Of a stretch of 58,591 nucleotides of DNA, positions 41,093-49,334 are shown piece after piece. Within the stretch, counting starts at the first letter, position 1. The number at the start of each line of letters is the position of its first letter. A program made the translations under genes and the position numbers. The notes beneath the pieces are model-generated. The model did no database searches. It was not told the DNA's origin and saw only the letters and a list, made by a program, of their open reading frames with translations. The stretch spans positions 1-58,591 of the IMG/VR virus record IMGVR_UViG_3300045999_002215, one strand, 5' to 3'. Origin of the DNA: a virus.

Positions 41093-43221
41093 AGTCCGTA
41101 TTTGCCCCGCTCGGTCGCCTCCACCACAGCCTCGTTCACACGCAGGTAATGGTTAGCGCGGCCTTGCGGTTTTTCAAGCTCTACCCGCTCTAGCGAGCCG
41201 TCATTGAGCAGCGACTCGATGGCGCGCTCTTTGCGCTCCTGCGAGCATTTGACACCGCCCTTGAGCACCGGGAGCCGTTCGTAGTACGAGCGGGACTTGC
41301 CGGGGTCGCGGCGCACAAGTTCAATCAGGTCGTTGCAGATGCGCGACCACTGCTCTTGCTCCTTCTGTTCCTTGCGGTCTTCCTTAAGCTGCACTCGTTC
41401 TCCGGGCTTGAGCGGGCGAGCCACCGAGTGAGAGAACCAGATCTCTTTGTCGTAGCCCAACACATCCTTATGCACCTGCTTGTTTGACACGAGGTCAAAG
41501 GTAAGCTCTGAGAACTCGACCGGGAAGCGAACCTTGGTTGCCTTGAGCACACGCGGCGCTTCTTGGTCCTCGCCATCTTTGAACACCGTGTACACGCCCT
41601 GCGCGTCACCTGTCCAGGCCGAAGCCCCGCGCGGTGACAAGTAGTCCGACTCGCCGGAGCCGAGCGCCTTGGCGGTGTGGCTGACGATGATGATTGGGAA
41701 CGCGCTGAAAGCCTGCTTTATGTAAGCCATCGCGCGACCAACTTCTGCGTTGTCGTTTTCATTCTCAAGGTCAAACACCGCGTTCGCGGTATCAAACACG
41801 ACCAGCGGGAGAGCCTCATAAGCTGTGCCGTCCGCCTTCTCGTTACCTACCGTCCACTCCTTGTACTCCTCAGCAACCTGCGCGACTATCTTCGGGTCCA
41901 TCCTCTGGGCGCTGATGACGCGAACCCTCTCGTCAAAGTCAGACACGTGCATCCCGGTGTAGCCCCAAGAGTAGAGCGAGTAGATGACGCGCTGAACCTG
42001 CACAACAGACTCAGTGATGATGATAACATTGCGCCGCACTGCGGGCTTGAGAGCGTAGTCGTGCGGGCAGAGGTGCGCTGTGGCAAGGGCCATGGGCACG
42101 ATGAGCGTAGTCTTACCGACACCGGGCGCACCAGCAACCACGTTCACGCCGGTGCTCATAAAGTCGTCGTAGATGTATTCAAAGACCGTGACCTGCCCCG
42201 CGCCGGACAACACTGAACGCTTGAGGCTGAGGGGATGTTCATCGCCGGAGGGTGCGGTCTCCCCGCTGGCAACGGTGGAGGCAGGCGTGTTGCCCGACCA
42301 TCCGTTGTCGATAGCCATGCGGAAGATGCTGCGGTAAGTGATTGAGTGGGGCCGGTCAATGTCGCGCTCCCACTTGCGCCTCTGAGCTGCGGCATCAAAC
42401 TTGTCGCTGGTTGCTGCCCACTCAGTCCAGATCTTGTAACCGTTCTCGCCGTAAGGCTTGAGTACCATGCCCACATTGACCCACGTTGTGTAGTCGTCGG
42501 CGTCTACGTGCTTCAGCGCCGAGCGCAGGTCGTCAAAGGTTTGCGCCGTGGCGACCGGAACACCTCCCCGCTCGGTCAGTGAGTAATTCACCGGAGCTCG
42601 AGCCTTGTCAGCAATCAGAGTGGGCAGCGGAGAGGGTCGCGCCGGTGACGACTGGCTGAGCGGGGAGCGGCCCTGGGCCCAACGGTAGTCGCCCGACGGT
42701 CCCAGCGTGGGCGCAACGCAGATATAACCCTGATGCTTGAGGTCTAGTCCCTTGCCGAGTGTGCCGGGGTAGGTCATCGCCGCGTCAGCCCGGAACAGCC
42801 GGTGCTCTCCTCCGCCCTGCGTGATTGCCGTGCAGTCCGAGTGCAACACCCCGTGCTCAGCTTCTATTGCCGACAGAGACTCCTGTCCGCCGTTCTGCGG
42901 GTCAATGTCTAGCGCCAACAGCCCGGAGTCTGCGAGGCTGATGCCTATGCCCGCCTCGGGGTCCGTGGCCCACCAGTCCCGGATAGTCTGTTCGTTAATG
43001 CTCGCGTCTTGGTGTCCGTGCGGCACAAGGCTTGACTGCGGGTGCTTACCCGGCTTGTGGCCCTTCTCATTATTGGGTCGCCCGCAGCGACACTGACCTT
43101 GTTCGTCAACTGACCATACCGGCAACACGTGCCAGCCGAGCCGCGCATACGCCAGTGCGTAATCGAGAGGCTTGGGCTGTTCGTTTACGGCCCAGATGTG
43201 TTTGGGCGGCTTACTGCTCAT
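41089..43221 (-). CDS. Prim-Pol primase / RepA-like helicase fusion (710 aa)
   Basis: Residues about 20-200 are a bifunctional primase-polymerase (AEP) domain: LLALDIDPQNGG (Asp105, Asp107), QGGGEHRLF (His140) and GLDLKHQGYICVAPT. Residues about 228-308 fit a PriCT-type domain (DADDYTTWVNVGMVLKPYGE). Residues about 340-600 are a RepA/RecA-like hexameric helicase with Walker A AGAPGVGKTT (Lys370) and Walker B LPLVVFDTAN. The last 80 residues form a small domain (RRDPGKSRSYYERLP, CSQERKERAIESLL) shared with the protein at 51957. It makes primers and unwinds DNA for the family B polymerase. Its ATG overlaps the upstream helicase stop. Confidence 0.88.
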   Translation of the reverse strand: MSSKPPKHIWAVNEQPKPLDYALAYARLGWHVLPVWSVDEQGQCRCGRPNNEKGHKPGKHPQSSLVPHGHQDASINEQTIRDWWATDPEAGIGISLADSGLLALDIDPQNGGQESLSAIEAEHGVLHSDCTAITQGGGEHRLFRADAAMTYPGTLGKGLDLKHQGYICVAPTLGPSGDYRWAQGRSPLSQSSPARPSPLPTLIADKARAPVNYSLTERGGVPVATAQTFDDLRSALKHVDADDYTTWVNVGMVLKPYGENGYKIWTEWAATSDKFDAAAQRRKWERDIDRPHSITYRSIFRMAIDNGWSGNTPASTVASGETAPSGDEHPLSLKRSVLSGAGQVTVFEYIYDDFMSTGVNVVAGAPGVGKTTLIVPMALATAHLCPHDYALKPAVRRNVIIITESVVQVQRVIYSLYSWGYTGMHVSDFDERVRVISAQRMDPKIVAQVAEEYKEWTVGNEKADGTAYEALPLVVFDTANAVFDLENENDNAEVGRAMAYIKQAFSAFPIIIVSHTAKALGSGESDYLSPRGASAWTGDAQGVYTVFKDGEDQEAPRVLKATKVRFPVEFSELTFDLVSNKQVHKDVLGYDKEIWFSHSVARPLKPGERVQLKEDRKEQKEQEQWSRICNDLIELVRRDPGKSRSYYERLPVLKGGVKCSQERKERAIESLLNDGSLERVELEKPQGRANHYLRVNEAVVEATERGKYGL

Positions 43222-44759
43222 TGGGTATCTCCAAAGTGCTCCTCAATCACATTCCAATAGCGTCCGGACTTGCGCACTGTGACCGCGTAGGGTTGACGAG
43301 CGCCTTTCATCTGCCACGATAGTGAACGGGCGGGGGAAGGTAGATTTACGGCCAACGCGCGACTGTTGAAGAACTCCAGCGTGGCGCGGTTGGGGGACTC
43401 GGTGTTGATGAACTGAGAGGCGTCGATGCGTGCGCCTTCGGGGGTGGTGCAGGTGTACTGCACGAGCAGCACCGGGGCGTCGGGTGCGCGCCGGGTAGGT
43501 ATCGCCACGCTGTTGACTGCGTGAACCTGAGCGATTATGGCGGAGCCCTCGGTGGCCTCCTTGCCGGTCATGGGGTCGATGGGGGCGAGGGTGCGCACAC
43601 CGGGGTAAATCTTGCGCTCGCGCCGGACGTAAGGCTTACTCGGCACAGCCTCAACTTCAACGCGACCCTGCTCGCGGTAGAACGTCTCGTACATGTCTAC
43701 GCCGCCGAGCCGGATGAGGTTGCCCACGTAGTCAAGCACGAGGCAGTTCTTTTTGCTCGGGTGTAGGCGTGTGCCGCGACCCTGAATCTGAACCCACAGA
43801 GACGATGAAAGCGTGGGGCGGAGGCAAACAATGCAGTCGAGCGCCGGGAAGTCGAAGCCCGTGGTGATCATGTCAACCGAGCACAGGACCCGGACCTCTC
43901 CCGAGCCGAACCGGGCGAACGCTGCGTCGCGCTGGTCTTGGCGGAGACCGCCGTGCAAGACCTCGGTTGTCCAGCCGGTCACATCATTGATGATCTGCGC
44001 TGTGCGCTGAGCTGCGGCCACGGTGGGGCAGTAAACGGCGACGTGGTTGCGCTTCCCGGCCAGAGAGACCATCGACTCAGCCACGGCATGCAACCAGTTC
44101 TCGGTCTGCATCTCTTCTACTTCAGACTGCGTGAAGTCGCCCTGCACTGTGACTTCGTCAACGTCGAGCTGAATGGCCGTCTCAACACCGACCAACGGGC
44201 AGAGCCATCCGTCTGCCACAGCGCGAGGCACAGTGTAGTTGTAGGCGAGCTTGTCGAACCAGAACTGCTCTCCGTCGCCGTAAATGGTTCCGTTGTCCAT
44301 TCGCCAAGGCGTGGCGGTCATAGCTACGCGCTGGGCCTGGGGGTAACGGCGGAGGATCGTCTCGTAGAGCGTGGGTTCACCCTCGTTGTGCGGCACACGG
44401 TGCGCCTCGTCGATGATGACGAGGTCCGGCGCTTTGAGTTCCGGCAGCATACCCATCATGCTCTGGATGGTGCCGAACGTAACCCCGCCGAACGTGTCTT
44501 TGCGGTTCAAACCTGCGCAAACTATGGCGGGTTCCATGCCTGTGTAACGGGTGTATGTGGCCGCGTTCTGACCCACGAGCTGTTGAACGTGCGTGAGAGC
44601 CCAAGCCTGTTTGCCGGCAAGGCGGCAGTGCTCAGCGAGGTCTGCAATGATGAGCGACTTACCCGTGCCGGTGGCAAGCTGCAAAACAGGATTAGCGCCC
44701 CGGCCCAATGATTTTAGGGCGGCGGTGACAGCTTCTTGTTGGTAGGGGCGCAGTTGCAT
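43218..44759 (-). CDS. DEAH superfamily 2 helicase (513 aa)
   Basis: A 513-residue SF2 helicase: Q-like start MQLRPYQQEAV, motif I LATGTGKS (Lys34), motif II IIDEAH (117-120), motif III MTATP, and C-terminal motifs MITTGFDFPALD and VQIQGRGTRLHPSKK. It resembles phage UvsW/Ssl2-type helicases that remodel branched DNA or R-loops and can influence origin use. It is the first gene of the leftward early operon, downstream of the promoter at 44788-44816 with leader TATAACTGGAGA. Confidence 0.88.
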   Translation of the reverse strand: MQLRPYQQEAVTAALKSLGRGANPVLQLATGTGKSLIIADLAEHCRLAGKQAWALTHVQQLVGQNAATYTRYTGMEPAIVCAGLNRKDTFGGVTFGTIQSMMGMLPELKAPDLVIIDEAHRVPHNEGEPTLYETILRRYPQAQRVAMTATPWRMDNGTIYGDGEQFWFDKLAYNYTVPRAVADGWLCPLVGVETAIQLDVDEVTVQGDFTQSEVEEMQTENWLHAVAESMVSLAGKRNHVAVYCPTVAAAQRTAQIINDVTGWTTEVLHGGLRQDQRDAAFARFGSGEVRVLCSVDMITTGFDFPALDCIVCLRPTLSSSLWVQIQGRGTRLHPSKKNCLVLDYVGNLIRLGGVDMYETFYREQGRVEVEAVPSKPYVRRERKIYPGVRTLAPIDPMTGKEATEGSAIIAQVHAVNSVAIPTRRAPDAPVLLVQYTCTTPEGARIDASQFINTESPNRATLEFFNSRALAVNLPSPARSLSWQMKGARQPYAVTVRKSGRYWNVIEEHFGDTQ

Positions 44760-44787
44760 ACGGTCTCCAGTTATACGTTATCCGGTG

Positions 44788-44816
44788 ATTATGGGCGCGA
44801 TTTTCTCAAAAGGCAA
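44788..44816 (-). promoter_or_regulatory. early leftward promoter, TTGCCT-17-CATAAT (minus strand)
   Basis: On the minus strand -35 TTGCCT is at 44816-44811 and -10 CATAAT at 44793-44788, spacer 17. An A/T-rich stretch upstream (44820-44845) may act as UP element. Divergent to the promoter at 44855. Confidence 0.8.
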
Positions 44817-44854
44817 GCGGAAAAACTTTTTTGGCTTAAAAGCAAAAATAACGC

Positions 44855-44883
44855 TTGCCTTCCACGTTGAATGAAACTATAGT
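44855..44883 (+). promoter_or_regulatory. early rightward promoter, TTGCCT-17-TATAGT
   Basis: -35 TTGCCT (44855-44860), -10 TATAGT (44878-44883), spacer 17. Drives the small accessory genes. Shares the A/T-rich upstream stretch with the divergent promoter. Confidence 0.8.
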
Positions 44884-44933
44884 CATTCCATGGCCCACAG
44901 GGGTCGGATAACTCGATAACTGGAGACACGCAC

Positions 44934-45191
44934 ATGGCCGCTCAAACCTTCGCCCAGATCGCAAACGTAGCTAACGCGCTGCCCGTTGGTCGTCCCGAAG
45001 ACCTCGCTGACCGCGTCAAGTACATGGTTTATTGCGCCGAGCTGAACGCTAACGAAACGATCCACTTGGACAAAGCCGCCAGCGAAGCCGACTTCGACGT
45101 CCTGGCTCTCGCCTCGTTGGAAAGCAACCTCTGCTTCTGCGAAGACTATGAAGTCTGCAAGTGGTTCGCCGAGAACGACGTCGCATTCTGA
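44934..45191 (+). CDS. early hypothetical protein (85 aa)
   Basis: An 85-residue acidic protein (ESNLCFCEDYEVCKWFAEND near the C-terminus, four cysteines in the second half). First gene after the rightward early promoter; leader contains TAACTCGATAACTGGAGA. Promoter-proximal position suggests high early expression, as for host-takeover proteins, but no family is recognised. Confidence 0.7.
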   Translation: MAAQTFAQIANVANALPVGRPEDLADRVKYMVYCAELNANETIHLDKAASEADFDVLALASLESNLCFCEDYEVCKWFAENDVAF

Positions 45192-45218
45192 ACTTAACCC
45201 GATAACTGGAGAACTGAC

Positions 45219-45446
45219 ATGGCCCTTCGCCAAATCACCATGGACCTCGACAGCCCCTACGTCAAGACCTACAAGACCGAGCAGAACCTGATGAAGCGTA
45301 TTGAAGAAGAACGCGACATGTACCCCGACACCGACGACCGCTTCATAGTCGTGTGCACCCCGAAAGGTCGCTGGACCGCCATCGTGGTCCTTGACAAAGC
45401 GAAGGGCGGGTACATTGGCCGCTACGAATCGTTCATGAAGGTGTGA
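45219..45446 (+). CDS. early hypothetical protein (75 aa)
   Basis: A 75-residue protein, N-terminal charged helix (EQNLMKRIEEERDMYPDTDD) followed by a beta hairpin (RFIVVCTPKGRWTAIVVLD). The leader repeats GATAACTGGAGA seven bases before ATG. A compact hairpin follows the stop codon. Unknown family. Confidence 0.7.
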   Translation: MALRQITMDLDSPYVKTYKTEQNLMKRIEEERDMYPDTDDRFIVVCTPKGRWTAIVVLDKAKGGYIGRYESFMKV

Positions 45447-45457
45447 CCTTCCGGTAA

Positions 45458-45475
45458 CCAGCCCTGCGGGGCTGG
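45458..45475 (+). promoter_or_regulatory. intergenic RNA hairpin
   Basis: CCAGCCC/GGGCTGG (45458-45464, 45469-45475) with a TGCG loop. No T-run follows, so it may be an mRNA-stabilising or processing hairpin rather than a terminator. Confidence 0.55.
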
Positions 45476-45516
45476 CATCCAGAAGGCCAACCCTATAACT
45501 GGAGAAGGAGACTCCC

Positions 45517-45774
45517 ATGGCTTACCGTTTCCCTAAAGCTGGCACCTCTACTGCCAAAATGGTCACCCCGGAGACCCTGGTGCTTCTGGCCAACCCTGGC
45601 CGCGCGCCAACCCTGAGCGAAGCCCGCGCACATGCGCGCAACTGGCTCCGCTCCTCTACCTCGGGAGCCACCGGCCTCTACTCGGTCTGCCTGCTCGCAG
45701 ACGACGACCTCGCGATCGTCTTCTTTGGCATCCGGCGCGCTCAGCGCATCGTCTGGAACTTCGGGAAGGCATGA
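45517..45774 (+). CDS. early hypothetical protein (85 aa)
   Basis: An 85-residue small alpha/beta protein (MVTPETLVLLANPGRAPTLS, LYSVCLLADDDLAIVFFGIR). Leader TATAACTGGAGAAGGAG gives a strong ribosome site. A terminator follows 14 bases behind its stop. No family recognised. Confidence 0.7.
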   Translation: MAYRFPKAGTSTAKMVTPETLVLLANPGRAPTLSEARAHARNWLRSSTSGATGLYSVCLLADDDLAIVFFGIRRAQRIVWNFGKA

Positions 45775-45787
45775 GCCGACCCCTGCA

Positions 45788-45819
45788 GGGGGCGTGGAAA
45801 ATGCCCCCTTTACTTTCTT
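45788..45819 (+). terminator. intrinsic terminator
   Basis: Stem GGGGGC/GCCCCC (45788-45793, 45803-45808), nine-base loop, then the T-rich TTTACTTTCTT. It overlaps the -35 box of the next promoter, separating the first three early genes from the rest. Confidence 0.75.
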
Positions 45820-45837
45820 GAAAGACCGCCCTATACT
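45809..45837 (+). promoter_or_regulatory. sigma70-type promoter, TTTACT-17-TATACT
   Basis: -35 TTTACT (45809-45814) lies in the T-rich tail of the terminator; -10 TATACT (45832-45837), spacer 17. Followed by TAACTCGATAACTGGAGA, the same leader as downstream of the promoter at 44855. Confidence 0.65.
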
Positions 45838-45870
45838 CCACTTCAATAACTCGATAACTGGAGAACTCCG

Positions 45871-46770
45871 ATGACTGCATCCACAACCATCAACGACATC
45901 TTCGGCGACCTGCCCGATGACGAGCCGCCGATGCGCTTCAAACTGTCGCGCACTGCTGACGGCGCTACCACCATGCGCCGCGTGTACCGTGAGACCTGCT
46001 CTAAGTGTGGCGGGGACGGCATGTGGCATGGGCACGGTGACTGCACCGGCGACGGACGCTGCACCATGTGTGATGGCGTCGGCTACAAGGTGTTCAAGAC
46101 CTCTCCCGAATCCCGCGCAAAGTCTCGCGACGCTGCCGCTGCAAAGCGCAACGCCAAAGAAACTGAGGTCCGCGCAGCTTACGAGGCTTGGCTGGCCGCT
46201 AACCCGGCAGAAGCCGAGTGGCTGCGTGAAGCCGCTGGTCGTGGTCTTGAGTTCGCCGCGTCTCTCCTCGAGAGCCTGCGCACCTACGGCAGCTTTACCG
46301 AGCGTCAGGAAGTCGCTGTGCGCAATGCTACCGAGCGGTCTCAGGCTCGCAAGGCTGAATGGGCTGCTGAAAAGGCCGCGCGTGAGTCCGCAGCTCCCGC
46401 CGTAGATGCCGCTCGTCTTGAGCAGTCGTTTCTCAAGGCCAAGGCCAACGGCCTGAAATGGCCGCGCATCACCCTGGGCGACATGGTTATCAAGCCCGCC
46501 GGTGACACCAGCAAGAACCCTGGCGCGCTCTACGTCACTGAGTCCGGCCAGTACTTGGGTAAGGTCATGGGTGGTCGGTTCTTCAAGGTCCGCGAATGCG
46601 ACTCCGCGCAGGAAGGCATTGTGGTAAACCTCATCAACGACCCCGTGGGTGCGGCTGAGGCTTACGGTCACCTGACCGGCCACTGCTGCATCTGCAATCG
46701 CGAACTGACCAACCCCGAGTCTGTGGATCGCGGCATCGGACCCATCTGCGCCGACAAGTTCGGCTGGTAA
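45871..46770 (+). CDS. zinc-finger protein with DnaJ-like and DUF6011-like motifs (299 aa)
   Basis: Residues about 43-70 hold CSKCGGDGMW and CTMCDGVGY, a DnaJ-type double zinc knuckle. The middle is a charged helix (RNAKETEVRAAYEAWLAANP). The C-terminus, GHCCICNRELTNPESVDRGI followed by GPICADKFGW, matches the DUF6011 zinc motif common in phage proteins. A beta segment (GALYVTESGQYLGKVMGGRF) precedes it. Probably binds nucleic acid or protein partners early in infection. Confidence 0.75.
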   Translation: MTASTTINDIFGDLPDDEPPMRFKLSRTADGATTMRRVYRETCSKCGGDGMWHGHGDCTGDGRCTMCDGVGYKVFKTSPESRAKSRDAAAAKRNAKETEVRAAYEAWLAANPAEAEWLREAAGRGLEFAASLLESLRTYGSFTERQEVAVRNATERSQARKAEWAAEKAARESAAPAVDAARLEQSFLKAKANGLKWPRITLGDMVIKPAGDTSKNPGALYVTESGQYLGKVMGGRFFKVRECDSAQEGIVVNLINDPVGAAEAYGHLTGHCCICNRELTNPESVDRGIGPICADKFGW

Positions 46771-46784
46771 CAGGAGAACCAAAA

Positions 46785-46889
46785 ATGAAATACCGCATTC
46801 GTGACATCCTCGCTGACCTGATTGCCTGCATCGCAATCTTCGCCATCGGCTACGGGTTGTTCTTCATCGGCCACGGTCTCGGCTGGTGA
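46785..46889 (+). CDS. very small membrane protein (34 aa)
   Basis: A 34-residue ORF preceded by AGGAGAAC. It encodes one hydrophobic helix (LIACIAIFAIGYGLFFIGHG) with a charged N-terminus (MKYRIRDILAD). Too short for certainty, but ribosome site, spacing and placement between two genes support it. Confidence 0.5.
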   Translation: MKYRIRDILADLIACIAIFAIGYGLFFIGHGLGW

Positions 46890-46919
46890 CCTCAGAAACT
46901 TATCGCTTGGAGAATACCA

Positions 46920-47315
46920 ATGAAGAGGCTAAACTTCTCAGCCATGACGACCCCGCAGTTGGTGTCGTTCTACAATGAACACAGCCCTAAGCCGGTGACT
47001 CGGTTTAGCGACCGCAAGACTGCCGAACGGAGGTGCGCGGAGTTGTTTTGCAGTATGAAGCCCGCAGACGTTCTTAGTCGCCCCAACATGCAGACCTCGC
47101 TCAAACTCGACCGCACCATTACCTGCGTCGAGACCGGCGAGACCTGGAAGAACGCTCACCAGATGTGGGTCGCCCACCCTGACTGGATGAACAGCGGCCA
47201 ACAAGACCGCATGACCTCTCAACTATACGCTGCGGCCAAGGCTTGCGTTCAGCGCCGGGTCGCTGTCAACGGTCGCACATTCATGCTCGTCAACGTGCCG
47301 GAGAAAACTCAATGA
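46920..47315 (+). CDS. hypothetical protein (131 aa)
   Basis: A 131-residue basic protein. The N-terminus (MTTPQLVSFYNEHSPKPVTR, FSDRKTAERRCAELF) is a pattern seen in many phage and plasmid proteins of unknown function. Leader CTTGGAGAA is a variant of the early leader. The stop overlaps the next ATG. Confidence 0.7.
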   Translation: MKRLNFSAMTTPQLVSFYNEHSPKPVTRFSDRKTAERRCAELFCSMKPADVLSRPNMQTSLKLDRTITCVETGETWKNAHQMWVAHPDWMNSGQQDRMTSQLYAAAKACVQRRVAVNGRTFMLVNVPEKTQ

Positions 47316-47548
47316 CCTCTGGCGAACCCATAAATGAAGACCCGGAACTGCTTGAGGTGATCTGGTTCACCAACAGCCGAGGTTCTGTAGGTATTGCGGC
47401 TGTCAAGACCGCGTATAGCGGTGTCAAGTTCTACGTAAGCCCGGTTGACGGCTTTAACGAGGCCGTGGACTCCAACCTCATCATGAACCTGGGCGCTCGG
47501 TTTCCTGACGCTGCAGGGCACGCTCTTTTCAACGGAAGGTACGCATGA
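47312..47548 (+). CDS. hypothetical protein (78 aa)
   Basis: ATG at 47312 overlaps the preceding stop (ATGA). The 78-residue product is acidic at the start and has alternating hydrophobic residues (LEVIWFTNSRGSVGIAAVKT). It overlaps the PLP enzyme start by four bases. Unknown family. Confidence 0.65.
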   Translation: MTSGEPINEDPELLEVIWFTNSRGSVGIAAVKTAYSGVKFYVSPVDGFNEAVDSNLIMNLGARFPDAAGHALFNGRYA

Positions 47549-48504
47549 CCAACACCATATTCCCCGTTCACTCGCTTGACCGTAACGTCATTGAGTGGGA
47601 AAGCTACCTGGGCGCAATGACGCCATGGGAGAACCGCAGTGGTCTCTGGTTCAAACGCGACGACTACTTCGCGCCGCTCGGCTACGGTGGTCCTAACGGC
47701 TCCAAGATGCGCCAACTCATCTGGTACGTAAACAAGTTTCGCGCAGGCAAGTCTCACATCGTCACCGGGGCGAGCATCCAGTCTCCGCAACTGAGCATGA
47801 GCGCGATCGTCGGGCAGCACTACGGTTTGCCGGCTCGGCAGGTCGTGTACAGCAAACCCGACACCGTCCTGCGTCATGAGAACCCGCGCATCGCCTACGG
47901 CTTCGGCGCAGAGTTTGAATACGCCAATGGCCCCTATAACCCGATCATCCAGCGCCGCGTGGCCGACCTCACCCAAGACAAGTCTCTCGTGGTTGAGTAC
48001 GGCATCACGGTTCCGCATGACAGGTACGACCCCGAAGCTGTACGCAAGTTCCACGAGGTCGGCGCGAACCAGCTGAGCAACATCCCCGATGACGTGCGTC
48101 GGCTCATCATGCCTGCGGGTTCATGCAACTCCCTGACCAGCGTCATGCTCGGTCTGCTGCGCGACCCGAAGAACGTAGAAGAGCTGTTCACTGTCGGCAT
48201 CGGGCCGGACAAGCTGCCCTGGGTGCGTGCTCGCCTGCAGTACATCGGCCTGGACGTAGACCATCTGCCGTTCAAATGGCGGCATTACAGCCTGCACGAC
48301 AGCGGGTTCAGCAAGTACTCCGACCACTTCAAAGGCGAGCAGTATGACGGCATCAACTTCCACCCGACTTACGAGGCGAAGATGTGGCGCTGGCTCACCC
48401 AGAACGATCAGCTCGACTACGACGACAGCACTGCGTTCTGGGTTGTGGGCTCAGCGCCCAACCCCAAGGTGATTGAACCGTTCTACACGAGGAGAGCAGC
48501 ATGA
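47545..48504 (+). CDS. PLP-dependent fold-type II enzyme (319 aa)
   Basis: Resembles ACC deaminase/D-cysteine desulfhydrase/cysteine synthase-type enzymes. LWFKRDDYFAPLGYGGPNGS followed by Lys54 corresponds to the KRDD...GGNK.RKL segment in which Lys binds PLP. TGASIQSPQLSMSAIVGQHY matches the substrate-binding GG.QSNH.R helix, with the usual Asn-His absent. PAGSCNSLTSVMLGLL is at the place of the phosphate-binding Gly-rich loop but has fewer glycines. The reaction is not predictable. In this phage it could supply or tailor an amino acid for thymidine hypermodification; it could equally serve host metabolism. Confidence 0.7.
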   Translation: MTNTIFPVHSLDRNVIEWESYLGAMTPWENRSGLWFKRDDYFAPLGYGGPNGSKMRQLIWYVNKFRAGKSHIVTGASIQSPQLSMSAIVGQHYGLPARQVVYSKPDTVLRHENPRIAYGFGAEFEYANGPYNPIIQRRVADLTQDKSLVVEYGITVPHDRYDPEAVRKFHEVGANQLSNIPDDVRRLIMPAGSCNSLTSVMLGLLRDPKNVEELFTVGIGPDKLPWVRARLQYIGLDVDHLPFKWRHYSLHDSGFSKYSDHFKGEQYDGINFHPTYEAKMWRWLTQNDQLDYDDSTAFWVVGSAPNPKVIEPFYTRRAA

Positions 48505-48683
48505 CACCTACCAAGACCTGCCCCGAGTGCGGCGGAACCGGAACTCAGACTTACGAGAGGGTTATCCGCGCCTCTTTCTCTAACCCGCAAGGTTACATCG
48601 AGGAGTATGAAGACGACTGCGATAACTGCGGCGGTGTGGGCATTGTTGATGACGATGACTTCGATGATGAGGAGGATGAATAA
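48501..48683 (+). CDS. small zinc-knuckle protein (60 aa)
   Basis: Two DnaJ-type knuckles, CPECGGTGTQ and CDNCGGVGIV, about 30 residues apart, and a very acidic tail (DDDDFDDEEDE). Four cysteines should bind one zinc. Coupled to the PLP gene by ATGA overlap. Acidic mimicry of DNA is conceivable but unproven. Confidence 0.7.
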   Translation: MTPTKTCPECGGTGTQTYERVIRASFSNPQGYIEEYEDDCDNCGGVGIVDDDDFDDEEDE

Positions 48684-48880
48684 TGGCCGTCAGACTTGGA
48701 GCAATGGACACGCACATCGTGCTGACGGCGCTGTGGGATTATCGTGAGACGCTGACCAACATTCCTGGAGATCAGCCGAGCCCGCACATTCAGGTCAGGG
48801 ACAAAATTGAGCGCGTGGACCGCCTCATCAAGCACTACAGGAAATCATACTTCGCTCTGGACAGATTGGGGATCATGTGA
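48683..48880 (+). CDS. hypothetical protein (65 aa)
   Basis: A 65-residue helical protein (MDTHIVLTALWDYRETLTNI; VRDKIERVDRLIKHYRKSY). Starts on the last base of the preceding stop (TAATG) with GAGGA upstream. Unknown family. Confidence 0.6.
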   Translation: MAVRLGAMDTHIVLTALWDYRETLTNIPGDQPSPHIQVRDKIERVDRLIKHYRKSYFALDRLGIM

Positions 48881-49053
48881 TGACTGACCGCACCCTGACT
48901 CCCGAGGTCTACGGCGACTTTGGCCTGTTCATGGAACAGATGGGCCTGCGCCCTAAACAACCTGAAAACACCAACCCGCCCCCACAACTCAAAGAGCATC
49001 CCAAAGCGGAAACGAGCGACTGGTACAAACAAGGCAAGGAGTGCCCGTTTTGA
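48880..49053 (+). CDS. small hypothetical protein (57 aa)
   Basis: Starts at ATG 48880, overlapping the preceding stop (TGATG). The product is hydrophilic, Pro-rich in the middle (PENTNPPPQLKEHPK) and ends DWYKQGKECPF. The AAGGAG in its last codons is the ribosome site of the next gene. Coupling on both sides supports translation. Unknown function. Confidence 0.55.
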   Translation: MTDRTLTPEVYGDFGLFMEQMGLRPKQPENTNPPPQLKEHPKAETSDWYKQGKECPF

Positions 49054-49325
49054 CTAAGAACATCTCACCAAACATGACGCCAAATAAGCTCGACGAGATC
49101 ATGGCTGCGCTGCCGGATAACATGGACGAGGGGGAGCTTTGCGCTCTTACCTTGACCATCCACGCGGCCTATGCAGAAAACCCGACAGACATCATAACCA
49201 ACCTGATTGCTACTATATACTCTTACGGCATGTCTATAGGTATCAGCCATGATTCGATCTCGGAGGGGCTGCGACACACGGCGGACGCGCAAGACGAGAG
49301 TTATCGTAATAATGTGCGGCACTGA
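49050..49325 (+). CDS. hypothetical protein (about 91 aa)
   Basis: I place the start at TTG 49050 (TTGA overlap with the previous stop), eight bases after AAGGAG; a GTG at 49041 is the alternative. The product is acidic and helical (LDEIMAALPDNMDEGELCAL, TLTIHAAYAENPTDIITNLI). Unknown family. Confidence 0.55.
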   Translation: MTKNISPNMTPNKLDEIMAALPDNMDEGELCALTLTIHAAYAENPTDIITNLIATIYSYGMSIGISHDSISEGLRHTADAQDESYRNNVRH

Positions 49326-49334
49326 GAGGAAAAC

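Noticed and set aside
45493-46836. 447-residue minus-strand ORF over the early accessory genes
   Set aside because: It overlaps two plus-strand genes with motifs, a terminator and a promoter; no upstream signals on the minus strand.
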